Shown here: positions 24,428 through 37,243 of the stretch, in pieces
Numbering within the stretch: position 1 is the stretch's first letter
Layout of the letters: the number at the start of each line of letters is the position of its first letter
Origin: Cycas panzhihuaensis
Lineage: Eukaryota; Cycadophyta
Assembly: GCA_023213395.1 (NCBI GenBank)
Contig: CM041465.1
Location: 117,187,741-117,251,740 of the forward strand
Length of the DNA stretch: 64,000 nt
Direction of reading: 5' to 3'
Translations under genes and position numbers: made by a program
The notes under the pieces: generated by a model
Told to the model about the DNA's origin: nothing
Databases searched by the model: none
The model's input: only the letters and a program-made list of their open reading frames with translations

Positions 24428-26420
24428 TAGAAGGGGATCTATTCACTTCATTCCACTTGCATTGAGTCATTTTACCTCTCATTCACCTTCAATGTGAAGT
24501 ATTGAGAGTGCATTCATTATTTTTTTTAACATTTTAAGAGTTTAAAATTATAGCATTTTGCATGCTGCTACTTTATCTATGTGTGTGGAAATTAAGAAGT
24601 GAAGAATACAAGTTTTTGAAGCCGTTCAACTGCTAGAACAGTCCCAGAAGCATTAAAGGCCCAAAATTTTATAAAAAAATTGACAATCTCAAAATTTGAT
24701 GAAATTTAGTATACAAGGTTACCTTGACTAGAGGATCATTTTTGTCTTCTAGAGTAACTTTAGATTCAACCTGAAATAGCGAGTTTTAGCTATGACAAAA
24801 GGGTAAAATTTATGGATAAGTGATTTAAAGCACTTTTCCTAATGAAACACTTTAATTATAAGCTAAAAATCTGAAAGTTTTATTAAGGGATCTAGTAGAT
24901 TTATGTCTTAGGATTAGTTTAAGATAAATATCATTAAATTTCTTCCATTGGTTAGTGAGAGTTATGCAGTTTTCTCATAGTTGCTGATTTTGTCTAATCA
25001 ACCTCACAAAGGACATTGCAAGGGCATTTTGGGTAATTTTTTAGTAGATTTTACAGATAGTATAGAAGGGAAAGTTAATGTATGTGTCAAAATATAACTT
25101 TTGACATATTGAAGTTTAGATTCTCAGATAATTGATTTGGCAATATTTTGCTTTTGTGCTTTTTTGGGCAGAAAATGTTTTGTGCCTTTTCTAAAATCTG
25201 ACTTTACAAATCTATCAAAAATGACATTCTGAATACTTTTTCCTTTTGTCATAAATTTACATTTCATCATTTAGGCCTTCATATTTGTAATTTTTAAAAA
25301 TTTGACCATTTATCATTATTTATAAATTTTGTGAAAAAATCACAAAATAGGGCAAAATAGCATGTATATAGATTTAGAAAAATCATTATTTTAGCAAAAA
25401 GTTGATCTACTTTTTAGCCCATTTTGGCTTTTGTATCAAAACTTCTAAAATCATATTTGGAAACATTATACTAAAGTAAGGGAAACCTTGAATCAAAAGC
25501 AATATCTGGTTCCCCTACTAAATCTAGCATGTTTTTTCTATTTGCACACATAGCATAAAGCATCATAAAAGTAGCAACAACATAAAGCATCATAAAAGTA
25601 ACAACAACAATAAAGTATCACAAAAGCAATAATAACAATGAAGCAAGCACAAAAAGCAAGCAAACACATTTGGTAACTTTCCATTTTAGTTTCCAGTTAT
25701 ACAGAAATATCTTATACTATTCCTAAAAGGAATCTCATCCGTATGATCTATACCACCAGTTCTTAACTTATGCGCACACTCGCCTTAGTTGAAATAGACC
25801 AAGGTTGGCTAAAGTTTAGGTCCTAAGAGAGGTGTGAGTTTCATACTAGGTCTGGTCTTAATTGAAATAGTGGTGGAGGGACATGTTAGCCATACTTACA
25901 GCTTCCAATCAAGGATAATCTTGATAGCTACCTAGGAAAACTAAAAACCTTAATACAAAATTAAAATTAAACCAAATTAATATCCGCTATAACTGTGTGG
26001 GATACATGATCGTTTGACTCTTCAGAGGAGGTATATAGCTGCTCATTGGTGAATTGGGTAAGGATTGGGAGTACGTAGGCTCCACTGTGACTTGGATTTC
26101 ATCACTAAACGCAGGTGCGAGTATCGCGGGTGAAGATCTTAATCATATATTAGAAGCCTTAAGCATCGAAACCTCACCTACATTTAGACATAAGTAAGAG
26201 GTTAGTGGCATGACATATCACCACTCTTTGCCAGCTATACATTAAGCCTTATTCTTGTATCATTAGTTATATTTATTTTTTATAATTATTAAAAAATACT
26301 TAATCATTGCTTACTTCTCATCATAACAATCATTTCTACATCCGTGTTGCACCAGGTGTACTAGCCATACGTGTGAGCGGCACATATTTCTATCATCTCT
26401 TCTACTTCTTCATCATCACC
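24428..26420. other. Non-coding leader of copia E
   Basis: About 2 kb of AT-rich leader without a recognisable gene. A small repeat of GCATAAAGCATCATAAAAGTA and similar CAACAA/CATAAAG units lies at about 25548-25665. Confidence 0.6.
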
Positions 26421-27420
26421 ATGTCATCTCAACTCAAGCAGAATGTTAACTACATATTGAAAGGTAAAGAAAATTGGGATATATGGTACACTAGAATTAA
26501 AAATACTGCAAAGTATGAAGGCCTTTGGAGAATCCACTTGTAGCCTACACCTAGCATACCAGCAACGGGTACAACAGCTACTTCCGGTGGATCTACCCCA
26601 GCAACTCCTATAAATGCTGCAGCTAAACTATAATGGGAGATAGATGATGAAAGGATTCATGCAAGAATTTTGTTGGTCATTAATCATTCCTTGCACAACT
26701 TGATAAACGAAGAGGAACATGATACACCCTGGAAGGTCCTAGAAGTTCTTAGAAAGAACTTTGATACAAAGTTAGATTTAGAATTTGTTCATCTTGTTTT
26801 GAAAATGAACAAGTTAAAAATGTAGAAGGGATGAGCTCATGAGACAATAAATCTCCTTTAACTAATCAAACAAGTAATTGATAAAGACTTTAAGACCCAA
26901 TACACTACTTGGGTATTTTTGATCCAGTCATGTTTACATGTCCCCAATTATAAAAACTTGCTTGGAAGTCTTCAATCTAGTGGAGCATTGAAGACACTAA
27001 ACTTTAAAGCACTTATCAAGAAGTTTATAGAATTTGATAAGACTTTTGATAAAACTTTGTAGCCTCTGACTCTCTTTCAGATGTAGCCTTTAAGGTAGAA
27101 GAAGAAGTTTGCTACAAAAAAAATCAAGGTCCCTCTTATGGTAGAGGAAATAATCGAGCAAGAGGAAGAGGAAAAAATATGGGAAATTGTCCACAAGGTC
27201 AATCAAATCCTCAATCATATCTTCAATAGTTTTAAGGCCAAGGGCCACTTCAACAAAGAGTAAGACAGTCAGGCCAAACCAGTACTTCTTCAAGGACTGG
27301 TAATCAAACTATTATGTGTGATCGGTGTAACCATAAAGGATGCTTAGCAAAAGATTACAGAACTGCCACTTATAAGTTAGCCAAGTTCCAACCAAAACAT
27401 GGAGCTCACAATGTTAAAGA
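26421..27420 (+). pseudogene. Copia gag of element E, broken
   Basis: ATG at 26421 begins MSSQLKQNVNYILKGKENWD, the start also found in copia D. A stop falls at 26541 (TAG). The frame then continues through WEIDDERIHARILLVI, WKVLEVLRKNFDTKLDLEFV and TWVFLIQSCLHVPNYKNL, a UBN2-type capsid. A remnant zinc knuckle at about 27319-27360 reads CDRCNHKGCLAKDY, with the His and last Cys of CCHC lost. Gag would form the particle and hold the RNA. Confidence 0.8.
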
Positions 27421-27599
27421 AACTTGTAAAGAATCCTTTAGTGGTGCAGGTTTTGTACAAGTATACATTTAAAGAATTGAGGGATCTTCAGCATCAAATG
27501 CCATTAACCAATAAAAGAGATACTTTAAAGCTTGGTGTGGATATATCACTTATGAATTCCCTTCACCAATGGCAAGCCCTATTGGAATTGTCAATAATA

Positions 27600-28870
27600 T
27601 GGCTTTAATTGATGGATAGTGGATAATGAACATAGGAGAAACTCGACATATGACATGCAATCACAATCTATATCAAACATATGACTCAAATACTTATGGA
27701 GTTATTCACATGGTTGATAAATCACAATAACCTATTGAAGGAATTGGTAACATTCGCTTGAAAATCCCAGTCTTAGAAGATTTTATATTGTTTGATGTCT
27801 TATACATATCTAATCTCAAACAAAACCTACTCTCTTTATCCACACTTGTTTCTTGTAGATTTGATCTGAGTATAACTGTAAATGACTAGACTCTTGAGGT
27901 CATTCGGCCTCTAACTAATTAGGTGGTTTTGATTGGACATCTCTCTGGCAAACTCTTTCAACTGAATGACTCTCCATCTTCTGAATTGTGCCTAAAGCCC
28001 TTATGCCAATGAAGAATTTGTATTTAATTCCATCTGGATCCATCCAATGTTGTCACCAGAAGCTCTTTGGCATGCTCGCATGGGCCATGTTCACATTGAT
28101 AGACTTAGAGATCTTTCTAACACTCTTCCAAACCTTCTAAAGTTTTTCTCTAAGCCCTTTAAATGTGAGGCTTATATCATTACCAAATCTCATCAACAAC
28201 CCTTTCCCAAAAGTCAATGGAAATCGAGCCATCCATTATAATTGGTACACTCTAATTTGTGCGGGCCAATGCGGATTCCTTCACTGAAGGGCAAGCTATA
28301 TTACAACTCTTTCATTGATGATTTCACTAGAAAAGTATGGGCAGTTTTTTTACACAAAAAAGGATGAAGCATTCTGTATATTCAAGGAATTCAAAGCCCT
28401 CACTAAAAAAGAGTCAGGTTATCAACTAAAATGTCTTTGAACTAATAATGGTGGCAAATATACTTCACATGAGTTTGAAATCTACCTTTGAGACAATGGA
28501 ATCAAGTATCAAACAATAGTAGTAGGTACTCCACAGGATAATCATGAACATGGCTCGTGCTATATTAATATACAAAAATGTGTCTGTCTATCTATAGGTG
28601 GAAGCAATCTAGACAATTGTTTATTATATCAATGTTATTAGCCCATTAAAGAAAGTACAATCACCTAATGAAAAGTGGTAAGGATAAGCCCTCATTATTC
28701 ACTACTTTAAAATTTTTGGCTCTACATGCTATGCCCACATTATAGATGCAGATCAAAATAAACTCCAGCCAAGGGCACTTCAAGGCATCTTTGTTGGATA
28801 CCCTATGGATAAGAAAGGTTATAAGGTCTTGATACCTTTACAATGAAAAACCATCGTTACTAGAGATGTC
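27600..28870 (+). pseudogene. Protease, GAG-pre-integrase and integrase remains of copia E
   Basis: ETRHMTCNHNLYQTYDS near 27640 is the region behind the protease active site; the DTGA itself is altered (NIGE). FDVLYISNLKQNLLSLSTLV follows. From 28047, ALWHARMGHVHIDRLRDL and FKCEAYIITKSHQQPF are the zinc-binding part leading into integrase, and FIDDFTRKVW carries the first catalytic region. Beyond this, stops and shifts break the core. The order is standard for copia pol. Confidence 0.8.
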
Positions 28871-28975
28871 ATTTTTACAGAGACAGAGGATCAATTATTT
28901 AAACTGGATTGCAAAGTACCCTCATGCCACTACAATCATGTTATCAATTATGATGTTTAGATTCCAAAATTTAGA

Positions 28976-28987
28976 GGGGGGGGGGGG
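28976..28987. repeat. 12-base G run in copia E
   Basis: A run of 12 G lies in the integrase to reverse transcriptase link. The matching place in copia D has 7 (about 55927-55933, as C on the + strand), so the run has lengthened by slippage or the count is uncertain. Confidence 0.85.
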
Positions 28988-29289
28988 AAGACATAAATTA
29001 CTCCAAATGTTGGAAGCTGACAATAGATCCTTAGAGGATACAAGTTGTGACTATGAACTGATGAGTGTATATCTAGCACCATCTTTTAAGCTAAGAAGTT
29101 GGGGAAATGAGGACATCATTCCCAACTTGAGGATCTCGAAAAGCCTATCAACTCAATAAGAACATATGACTAGATGAGGTGGGCAAAATTGACACTCAAA
29201 GTGCCCATATAGCAAGGATGTAAGAATCATTATATACTAAGCTTGAACCAGCAGAATTGCACCTTACTCTTAATGAAAAGCCCTTAACA

Positions 29290-30780
29290 TACTAAGAAGC
29301 TGTAAAGCATATAACTTGGAGAAATGCCATGAATGAAGAGCATCAATCTAATCAAGAATGGTATATGGGAGCTCGCTGATCTACCACTTGGCAGAAAGGT
29401 AGTTTAAAATAAATGGGTGTCTAAAAATAAATATAGATCAGACAACACTCTTGAAAAACATAAGGCGAGGTTGGTAGCTAAAGGATTTACACAAAGGGAA
29501 GGCATTGACTATACTAAAGTCTTTGCACCTACAACTAAGTGGCTAGAAATTAGAACTCTTGTGGTCTTAGCTGCTCAACAAGATTAGAAAATCCACCAAC
29601 TCGATATTAAGACTGCGTTTTTCAATGGAGATCTTAAAGAAGAAATTTACATGGCTCAACCAGAAGGATATGAGATTGAAGGTCAAGAGCATAAGGTTTA
29701 CAGGCTCAAAAAGTCCTTGTATGGCCTTAAACAAGCCCCCCGTGCTTAGTTTACCAAGTTATCTGAAAGGATGAGGCAACTTAGATATAATGTTTGTGAC
29801 TATCAAGATATTGATGTAACCTTGTTCATCAAGTGCCATAAGGATAAAGTCACTTATCTCATAATCTTTGTGGATGACATAATAGTAACGAGTAATAGTG
29901 AACAGGCAATAAGCTAACTGAAAAAGGACCTTAGCAAAACGTTCGAATTATCTGACCTCAGTTTGATGAAATATTACTTAGGAATTGAAGTAACATAAAA
30001 TAATGAAAAATTTTTCCTCCCCCAAGAAAAATATATCAATGATCTTCTAACCAAGTTTCAGTTAGAAGATGCTCGACTAGTGATGTTACATATGGACCCT
30101 AACACCAAACTCTCAGCTGAAGGTGACACTAGGGAGGCAGATGTAATACTCTACAGGAAACTTGTAGGTAGTCTCATCTACACTACTAATACAAGGTTAA
30201 ATATTATACACTCTATCAGTATTCTTGCTCGTTACATGATAAATCCTAAGAAAAATCATTGGTATGCAGTAGTATGAGTGTTGAGATACCTTAAGATGAC
30301 TAGCAAATATGGTCTGTTGTATGAACCTAATTTAGACTTCAAGCTTTCTGCATACACAGACTCAAACTTTGTAGGAGATAAAAAAATAAGAAGATCTACG
30401 TCTAGGTATGTAACATTTCTTAGAATAGCACCAATATCATGGAGATCCAAACAACAGAAGATAGGTGCAAGTTTAACTATCGAAGTTGAATACATTGTTG
30501 CTTTTGAGATCAGTAAAGAGGTGATATGGCTAAGAAAATTATTGGAAATATTGAATATCGTCAAAACAAGTCCTACGAGTCTTCATGTGGATAATCAATC
30601 AACAATCTGCATAGCAACAGCTCTTGTATTTTATGATTGTACCAAACACATAAGTACGAAAGTCCACAGGATTAGGGATCCTATTCATGACGGCACAATT
30701 TAATTGGATTACTGCCCCACAGATCAAGTGGCTGATATCTTCACCAAACTACTGTAAAAGGTGACATTTAAATAGTTTCG
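29290..30780 (+). pseudogene. Reverse transcriptase and RNase H of copia E
   Basis: EKHKARLVAKGFTQREGIDY near 29453 and [20 protein letters not shown] near 29598 start the RVT_2 domain. [15 protein letters not shown] follows, and the catalytic box reads FVDDIIV at about 29869. LVGSLIYTTNTRLNI near 30163 and the RNase H stretch from about 30340 (SAYTDSNFVGDKKIRRSTS, later LHVDNQSTICIA and HISTKVHRIRDPIHDG) complete the domain. The catalytic Asp pair survives, but in-frame stops (for example about 29585, 29748, 29917 and 30277) and shifts make it inactive. Confidence 0.88.
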
Positions 30781-31264
30781 AAGGTAGTTGGGCCTTAGGG
30801 CCTCCATCTTCGATTAATCAAAGAAGATGGCAACAAGATCATCATACTATATTCTCTTCGTAAAAATCCCTTGTGGGCACAAAAAAATAAGAGTAAGTTT
30901 CTGCTCTATCCTCTTTGTAAAAACCCCATGTAGGCATGGAAGGATAAGGGTTGTACTTGTTTTGAAAAATTAGAATCTGTGAAAATCCAAAAGGACATAA
31001 GGGATGACCAAATAGTATATGGAGACTTAGTAGATTAAGCTAAACATTTAAGCTACTTGGCTATCAGGCTACATCAAAGAGCCACCTTAGCCATTTTGAT
31101 TTATAAAGGGGGCTATAGATCTTAGAAAGTTCGTGGGTTTTTATTCCCTATGAGGGTTTTCCCACAAAAGTGTCATTTAGAATTTCAATGTAATAATGAA
31201 GCTCAAATGAAGACCTTATAGAATAGATTTTCTGAAAATGACCTTCCACCATTAAGGGGAGGAT

Positions 31265-31576
31265 TGAAAGAGGTTAATGTATCAAGGTCATTTGTGTAGA
31301 TTAATTATATGACCTTAGGATATATTACTAGCATTAGTCTTTTAATGAAATATACTTTATGTACATTTAGATGTAATTTTAGGTTCATGTCATTAGGTGA
31401 GAAAATCCTAAACCTAATGCTCACCCTTAATAATAAAAGGTGAAATCTCAAGTAGGGAGTCATTATTCATTCTCACCTCCAAGCTTGCTCTCATATCTTG
31501 TTTTATCTTCTTTTTCATTCTCCATTGCCATTGTATGCATATGAGTGATTTATCTCCTAGATCTATCCTTCCTTCA
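31265..31576 (+). repeat. 3' LTR of copia E
   Basis: Starts TGAAAGAGGTTAATG right after the tract ATTAAGGGGAGGAT (31251-31264) and ends CCTTCCTTCA. Confidence 0.92.
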
Positions 31577-31731
31577 AAGATTATATTTGGGAGGTGGGCG
31601 GGAGCCTGCCTTAACCTTAAATTCAAAATAATATAAGAAAATAAACAACTTACAATAAAATAATATTAACTTAACAGTGTGTACATCTTGTATGGTCCCA
31701 AGGAAGTAATGAACATTAATCTAATAGATTA

Positions 31732-31960
31732 GGAAAGTAATAAGTATTCATTTAAGTCTTTCTTTAACCCAGAGAGGGTTTGGTCATGACATTGAAGAGA
31801 TAATTGATAATAAAGCCTCAAGTTCTTATGGTCAGAAGGGATCTTGGAGTGGGATTTCATCAATAAGCTAGTCATGCCTATAGTAATTAGTATCAGAGTC
31901 ATCTTCCAAATAAACATCAATGGTATAGATCATATTTTTTCCTCTACACACTTTGTTATG
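31732..31960 (-). pseudogene. Protease start of chromovirus H
   Basis: The minus strand shows EDDSDTN, then WVKERLK and ILITFLI, ending at the F junction. Joined conceptually to the other side (15190), the next residues give the aspartic-protease active-site region of gypsy elements (VLIDGGST type). F thus landed within a few codons of the active site. Stops are present. Confidence 0.7.
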
Positions 31961-32960
31961 ACATGGGATCCATTTCTTTAAGAATTTCACATAGAGATCG
32001 AATTTCATCCTTTTGTTTACTTTGTTAGGAGGAACATGGACTTGATCTGAAGAAGGTGATATTATAGATGGTTATTGTTGGTTGAACTCTCATGGTTGTG
32101 GACATAATTCTATAAATTGTGGGCATTGGTACTAATTAGAATCATATTGAAAGTTGGCTTAGTGTTCTACTGTAAACTCTACTTCTACTAATTGGCCATG
32201 GTGATGGTATCTCATAGAGTTAAAAGGGTAAATGTATTTAGGTACATTTTAATGTTCTCTTTTAGTCCCACTATGTATACTTCAATAAGTGTTACATAGT
32301 CGATTTATTGAGAAACTCTATTAAGGAGTACCTAGAACGCTTCTTTGTATATTTTAACTAATGTAGTTTGCTTTAGTTAAGTCAATTAGCTAAATAAGGA
32401 TTAATTCTAGGTGTTATCATATTATTTAAGTAAATTCTTATAGAAGAGAGCCCATGTCTAAACTTGATTTTTTTTCTACCACTAATGGAACCAATGGTGG
32501 GCCTTGCCTTTTAAGTGGATGGAAGTAAAGGTCAGCTGCTTATTAAGGGCCATCAAGTTGAGGGAAAAGTATGACTCAAGCTTACTGATCGAACTTCTAG
32601 TTGAGTCCCTATTAAGATCATGATAAAATATGGGTATATTAATCTTATGGTACCATGGGTTTTATCTTAGTGTCGATGATGGGGGTATCTTTGTAGGAGT
32701 CCCACCTATTGAGTTCAAGTTTGAGGGTGTGTTGGCCATGGATGTTAAAAGTCCAGCGAGCTTTATAGTGACATATGCCATCTGCATTGTGAAACTATTA
32801 GTCGTGGATATGAGGGTATTATTAAGATTAGCAATTTCTTTAGACATCTTTTATTTGTATCATGTTGGTGTTTACAACATCGACTTCTACTTCGAGTGCT
32901 TAGATCTTTTAAGCTTATATGAGGATCATTGTACTTGTATTTATCACTATTGCAAACCAC
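31960..32960 (-). pseudogene. Gag of chromovirus H
   Basis: Minus-strand fragments in order: LNLMALNKQLTFTSIHLKGK and AHHWFH near 32560-32470 (capsid pattern ...L.GKA..W...), KIYKEAF and LLNRVSQ near 32340-32300, YIVGLKENIKMYL near 32260, and a KRMKFDLYVKF..KWIPCHN basic, Cys-containing stretch near 32020-31960. This is the Ty3/gypsy retrotransposon gag family with its nucleocapsid end. The N-terminal part near 32850 (ANLNNTLIS) is less certain. Stops and frameshifts abound. Confidence 0.7.
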
Positions 32961-32969
32961 TATAAATAA

Positions 32970-34272
32970 GAAGGGAATATAGAGAAGAGGAATGAAGGTG
33001 AGAAGAAAGGGTCACTAAGAAAAGGGATGGGAGAGGAAGAATAGGATCCAAGAGATAAGACTAATATAAAAGGGTAGGGGTGGATATGTCTAGGTTGTTA
33101 ACCTCCTGAGTACAAATATGCATAGATTGGGTGAAAATTAGGTAATAGTCTCACTTAGTTAATTGTAATGAGCATGATGAGCTCATCAAAATGACATAGG
33201 TGAGATTTATTTCATAGTAATCGAGCCTTTTATCAAGATTAGGTTTATATCTAAATTACTTACCTTAAACCATTTGATAGTTATCTCTTTCATATATGTA
33301 TGGATGTCTATGTGATAGTATGATTGGCTAATGATTTGCTTTTGATTGTTCATCTCATGGTTAAATCTTAGATTTAGATATATTTATTTTGTTATTATAT
33401 GATTTTAAGTTATTAAATGATGATTGGATGATTAATTTTATATGATGGTGATACTATCTTGCTAATGACTGACACCGTGGTACTTTATTAAGCTTTTACT
33501 TAATATAATTTCTATACTACTCCAAGTTTTCTCTTTTCTATCCAGTTCTTTTTTTAGCTCTATCAAGTTTTTTTTCATCAATTTTGGCCTCTTTTCTACT
33601 CCTTTATTACATTTTCTCATAGTAATTGAAGTCTCTTTGAAGTCTTTGATATCTTTAGGAGACTAGTAAGTTAATTTTACCAAAAAATTACATTTTGTTG
33701 CTATTTTTAATCCTTCCTAACTTATTATATTTTCTACAGATTTATCACATTTTTTAATAAAGCCAAAAATATCACTTTGTGAATAAAACATGACGATTAC
33801 ATCTTTAGTGTAAAGTTATCTTTTTTACTATTATAGCTACAAAAAATAATAGAGAACACTGATTTGCATATTTTCCTCAACACTGAATGCCTAGAATCAG
33901 GGCATGGTATTGCCTTACCTACCCTAATTGCCTTGTAATTATCTTAACTTTATCCATACAAAGATTTAGTTAGTGGGAATCATCTAATTAATGGCATAAA
34001 ACCATGATATGATTTTCCACTTTTCTCCCTCTCAATTTTTATAAATTCTTATGATTTTTTAGAGTCTAGGGAGAAGTCTTAGGGAGAGTTTTTGGAAGTA
34101 AGGTGATGTTGTAAAATTATGCTAGATATTACTAGTATTCCTTTATTGTTTAAGAGTTGATTGAAGACCATTCTTCATGAAAAATTATTGAGTCTACTAG
34201 GAGGATTAGAGGGCTATATTCACCATAATTTTTGTGTAGTTTTTAGGCTCAACTTCTCACTCACCTATTGAT
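32970..34272. other. Unresolved AT-rich stretch between H and C
   Basis: By position this should hold the leader and 5' LTR of chromovirus H (minus strand), but I found neither a primer site nor a second LTR copy. No gene is seen. Confidence 0.4.
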
Positions 34273-34277
34273 ATCAT

Positions 34278-34695
34278 TGAAATAAAAAAAAATGCACGAG
34301 AACAAGGCAAAACATAAATTAATCTTCAATACATCAATACTTCAATATATTGTTATAGCATAGTAGCATGATCACAATAGCTTGTGTATTTAATCCATAT
34401 TGATAAGAGAAATTTTTTATAAATTTTCTAATATGGGTACTGTCTAAAGACACTAAGGTTGCACAGCCCTCAATATATACAATTTTGGGGGAGGAGGGAA
34501 ACTCCTTAACCCCTGAAATTTAAATTACAATAAAATAATACAAACTTAACTTAAAGTAAACTTAACTCAAATTAACATAAACTCATCTTAAACTTACCTA
34601 AACATGTCAAGCACCCACATGTGAAAATTGAGGAAGATAAGGTGTGCTCCCCTGGTTGGAAGGTAGGAGTGGAGTGATGACCATTAACTCTAATA
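34278..34695 (-). repeat. 3' LTR of element C
   Basis: Same length (418 bp) as the copy at 63117-63534, with about 10% substitutions by eye. The + strand end is TTAACTCTAATA. Confidence 0.92.
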
Positions 34696-35434
34696 TTCTC
34701 TCCCTTAGTGGTCATCACAAACACTTGTATCTTCTCTTTAAACTTATAAAATTTATACTTGAAAAAAACTTTCAAAATCTGTCCCTTAACTTGATCTTTA
34801 TCAACTTGCTTTATCTTTATAGCAACATGTGTCATTCTATCATTAAGTGGTGCAAAAAATCTATAATTGAATGAAGCTTGATTTATATAAAAATAAATAG
34901 CTGTAACTTTGACTTTATTAACTAGAGCATTAAGAAAACTTTGAACTTGAAATTTATTTCCTAGAAACTTTGTATTATGAACAAATATCAAATCATCATA
35001 ACTCTCCTCTATCACATCATAAGATTTATTCTCCCCCTTAAATGGAGGATCAGATACTTGTGCAACAAGTTGATCATATATTTGATCTAAGTCTTCTTTG
35101 GTCTTTTTATTATAAATCATGTGTTTTAGTACTTGTTTCACATGCTTATCAAAAATAACATCAAATACATTAAGGGTATCTCCCCCATAAGTAGAAATCA
35201 ATACATCCCATACAGATTTAGAAGTAGTTAATTCAGAAACTCTAGAAAAAATATCACCATTTATAGTATAAAATAATAGTCTTAAGACGTCATTGTATTT
35301 TCTAAAATTTCTTTAATATTAATATCACATTCATATTGCAAATATTTCCAAATATCATGTGTGATGAAATAATCTTGTATAGTCCTATACCATTGTGAAA
35401 AATTATGCTCGTTGAATGTAGGAAATTATGCCAT
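34572..35434 (-). pseudogene. Copia-type gag of element C, best preserved of the family
   Basis: ATG at 35434 begins MA*FPTFNEHNFSQWYRTIQ, with a stop at the third codon, and a frame change lies near 35310-35290. From 35201 the frame is open for 209 codons to 34572: ISTYGGDTLNVFDVIFDKHV, then SDPPFKGENKSYD, YRFFAPLNDRMTHVA, and FFKYKFYKFKEKIQVFVMTT next to the polypurine tract. It then reads on into the LTR. The N-terminal half is the UBN2-like capsid; the basic C-terminal half, with a DQVKGQ.LKVFFKYKF block, has no CCHC knuckle. It resembles the gags of A and B throughout. The long open C-terminal part in an old element may point to past selection. Confidence 0.78.
34696..34708 (-). promoter_or_regulatory. 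Polypurine tract of element C
   Basis: TTCTCTCCCTTAG on the + strand reads CTAAGGGAGAGAA on the minus strand, directly before the 3' LTR. It would prime plus-strand cDNA. Confidence 0.85.
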
Positions 35435-37238
35435 TTTATCAAAAAAACTTTAGTACACAAAAAGTATGCTTTTACTAAGTCAAAAAAGTCAATTAACCAA
35501 TGAACATATATGATTTCAAATAAACGTTTTGAAAGAAATGTAATGCCCTTTGAAAATGAATGAACTAAATGCAACTTTTATATATGCAATAAGGAAATAA
35601 ACTTTTCAATAATGATAAATACTTTCAATATATGTATGCCTTTGGAATAATATTTAAAATATACCTTTCAGATATAATTTAAAATAAATTGAATATAAAA
35701 GCAAGTTTGAATGTAATAAATATCCTAAGCAAATCTAAAATAAACTTTGATGAAGAATAAAAAACTCTTTAAGCTTTTGATCCTTCAAATAAATAACTAT
35801 AAATTTGAGTAAGTAAATAATTTTTCCAATGTAAGAGATTCTTTTTCTTGATATTATATAATGTTGAAACTGACATATATATAAGTATTTTCACTTTGAA
35901 ATATAACAAATATAAAGAAACTTTTGAACAAAAAAGTATTATACTCCTTGAAAGAAAGGTTTAGAGGATAATCTCAAGTTTGGAAGATTCAAAGTTGTGC
36001 TAAATAGTATCAGAATGAGGTGAAATTACACCAATATAAAAATGAATAAAATATGTTTTTAATAGAACTGACTATTTTGAAAACGGGTTCCTATAAGTCA
36101 AGATTTGAATGATTCAAAGGTATATGCCTCCTTTTGAGGATAAACAAGAGCAAGGAGCTCAAAATAGCATAAAAATATTAATAAAATACTTATAGAATGA
36201 TGAAAAATAGTTGCATAAAGTTTAAAGAGCTACTTCATATATTTTTAGCTGAAATTTTTGAGAAATAATATATGTAAATATGCTAGATTAAATGGTATTA
36301 AGCAGCTATGCTTTAATACTTTTGAAGATTAGTGAAAACACTTTAAAAATTATAAAAGATAATATCAAATTGAAGGGGAGTGAGTTAGCTCCCCAACAAA
36401 ACTAACAAAACTGAATTATGATACAAAACAAAAAAGTTATAGCAGAAATGGCAGCAAGTACCTTTATAGTAAAATGTTTAAAAAATGTTAAAAAACACTA
36501 AAGTGCCATTTTTGGTGATTAAAATACTAATTAAAATAAGTCTTAGAAAATAAACTAAATGGATTGTAATGAAGTTTATTAATAGTAATTTACTGTAGAA
36601 TAGATCCAGGTGGAAAATAGTCTTCCGGTGAAAAGATACAATCTATTAAAAAGTGATTTTGTAAAAAGGTTTTAAAAGGTTCAAAAAATTGATGTCTGCC
36701 TTTGAACTGATTAAAACCTAGTCAAATTAGATCCAAATGGGTCGTATGACTAGTCAAAATCAATCTATAGAAAATTTCTAACATAATAAAACTAGTTTCG
36801 TTAGAAACTGATGACCTAGTGAGGAGTTATGATAAAACTTTACCAGTTACCCTATATAAAACAAAAAAATTTAAAAAATAAAAGAAAAATATGTTACAAA
36901 CTTATGTTAACCCCTAGCTAATGATCATATGGAAATGTTTTATGACCAAGGGCTAAGAGAGAAGGGGGCTTAAGCCTTTCCAAGACCAAATTTGAAATGT
37001 TATGTAATATATCTTAATTTTTTTTAACTTTATAAAAAATAAAATATAAAAAAATGAAACATAGCCACGTGTGGCCTACGCGACGAACAAGGCTAAACCA
37101 GAGGCTACAAATCAATCGAATAAATTGATTTAGACGTAGATTGATATTAGACAGTGATCTCCATATGGATCGTGGCTTAATGGAGTTCAAAAAAGGAAAA
37201 TATATATATATATATATATTATGTGAAAAAAAGGGAAT
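35435..37238. other. Non-coding middle of element C
   Basis: AT-rich with blocks shared with A and B (reverse strand), such as TCAGTTTCTAACGAAAC near 36810. A GGGGGCTTAAGCC patch (about 36966) precedes the short (TA)n at 37199-37220. No gene is seen. Confidence 0.6.
37199..37220. repeat. Short (TA)n tract of element C
   Basis: About 10 TA units in the place corresponding to the long tracts of A and F. Confidence 0.85.
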
Positions 37239-37243
37239 GGCGG

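Larger units (their letters stand above)
24102..31576 (+). mobile_element. Ty1/copia retrotransposon E, full length but decayed
   Basis: LTRs of 312 bp each (24102-24413, 31265-31576) with TSD AAGAT (24097-24101, 31577-31581), a perfect initiator-Met primer site, a 2-kb leader, then gag, protease, integrase, reverse transcriptase and RNase H in copia order. Every domain has stops. The proteins resemble those of copia D closely and the LTRs share blocks (start TGAAA.G.GTTAATG, end ATCCTTC...TCA), so D and E are one family. The first LTR base pair is TA instead of TG at the 5' end. It sits in the 5' LTR of element F. Confidence 0.93.
23944..31726 (-). repeat. 5' LTR of element F, split by copia E
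   Basis: The halves 23944-24101 and 31577-31726 rejoin to an LTR of about 303 bp that matches 15197-15498 (302 bp). E and one copy of its target AAGAT account for the rest. Confidence 0.88.

Noticed and set aside
32630-32965. 111-codon + strand frame
   Set aside because: It is opposite to the decayed gag of chromovirus H, whose fragments match the capsid family in order.
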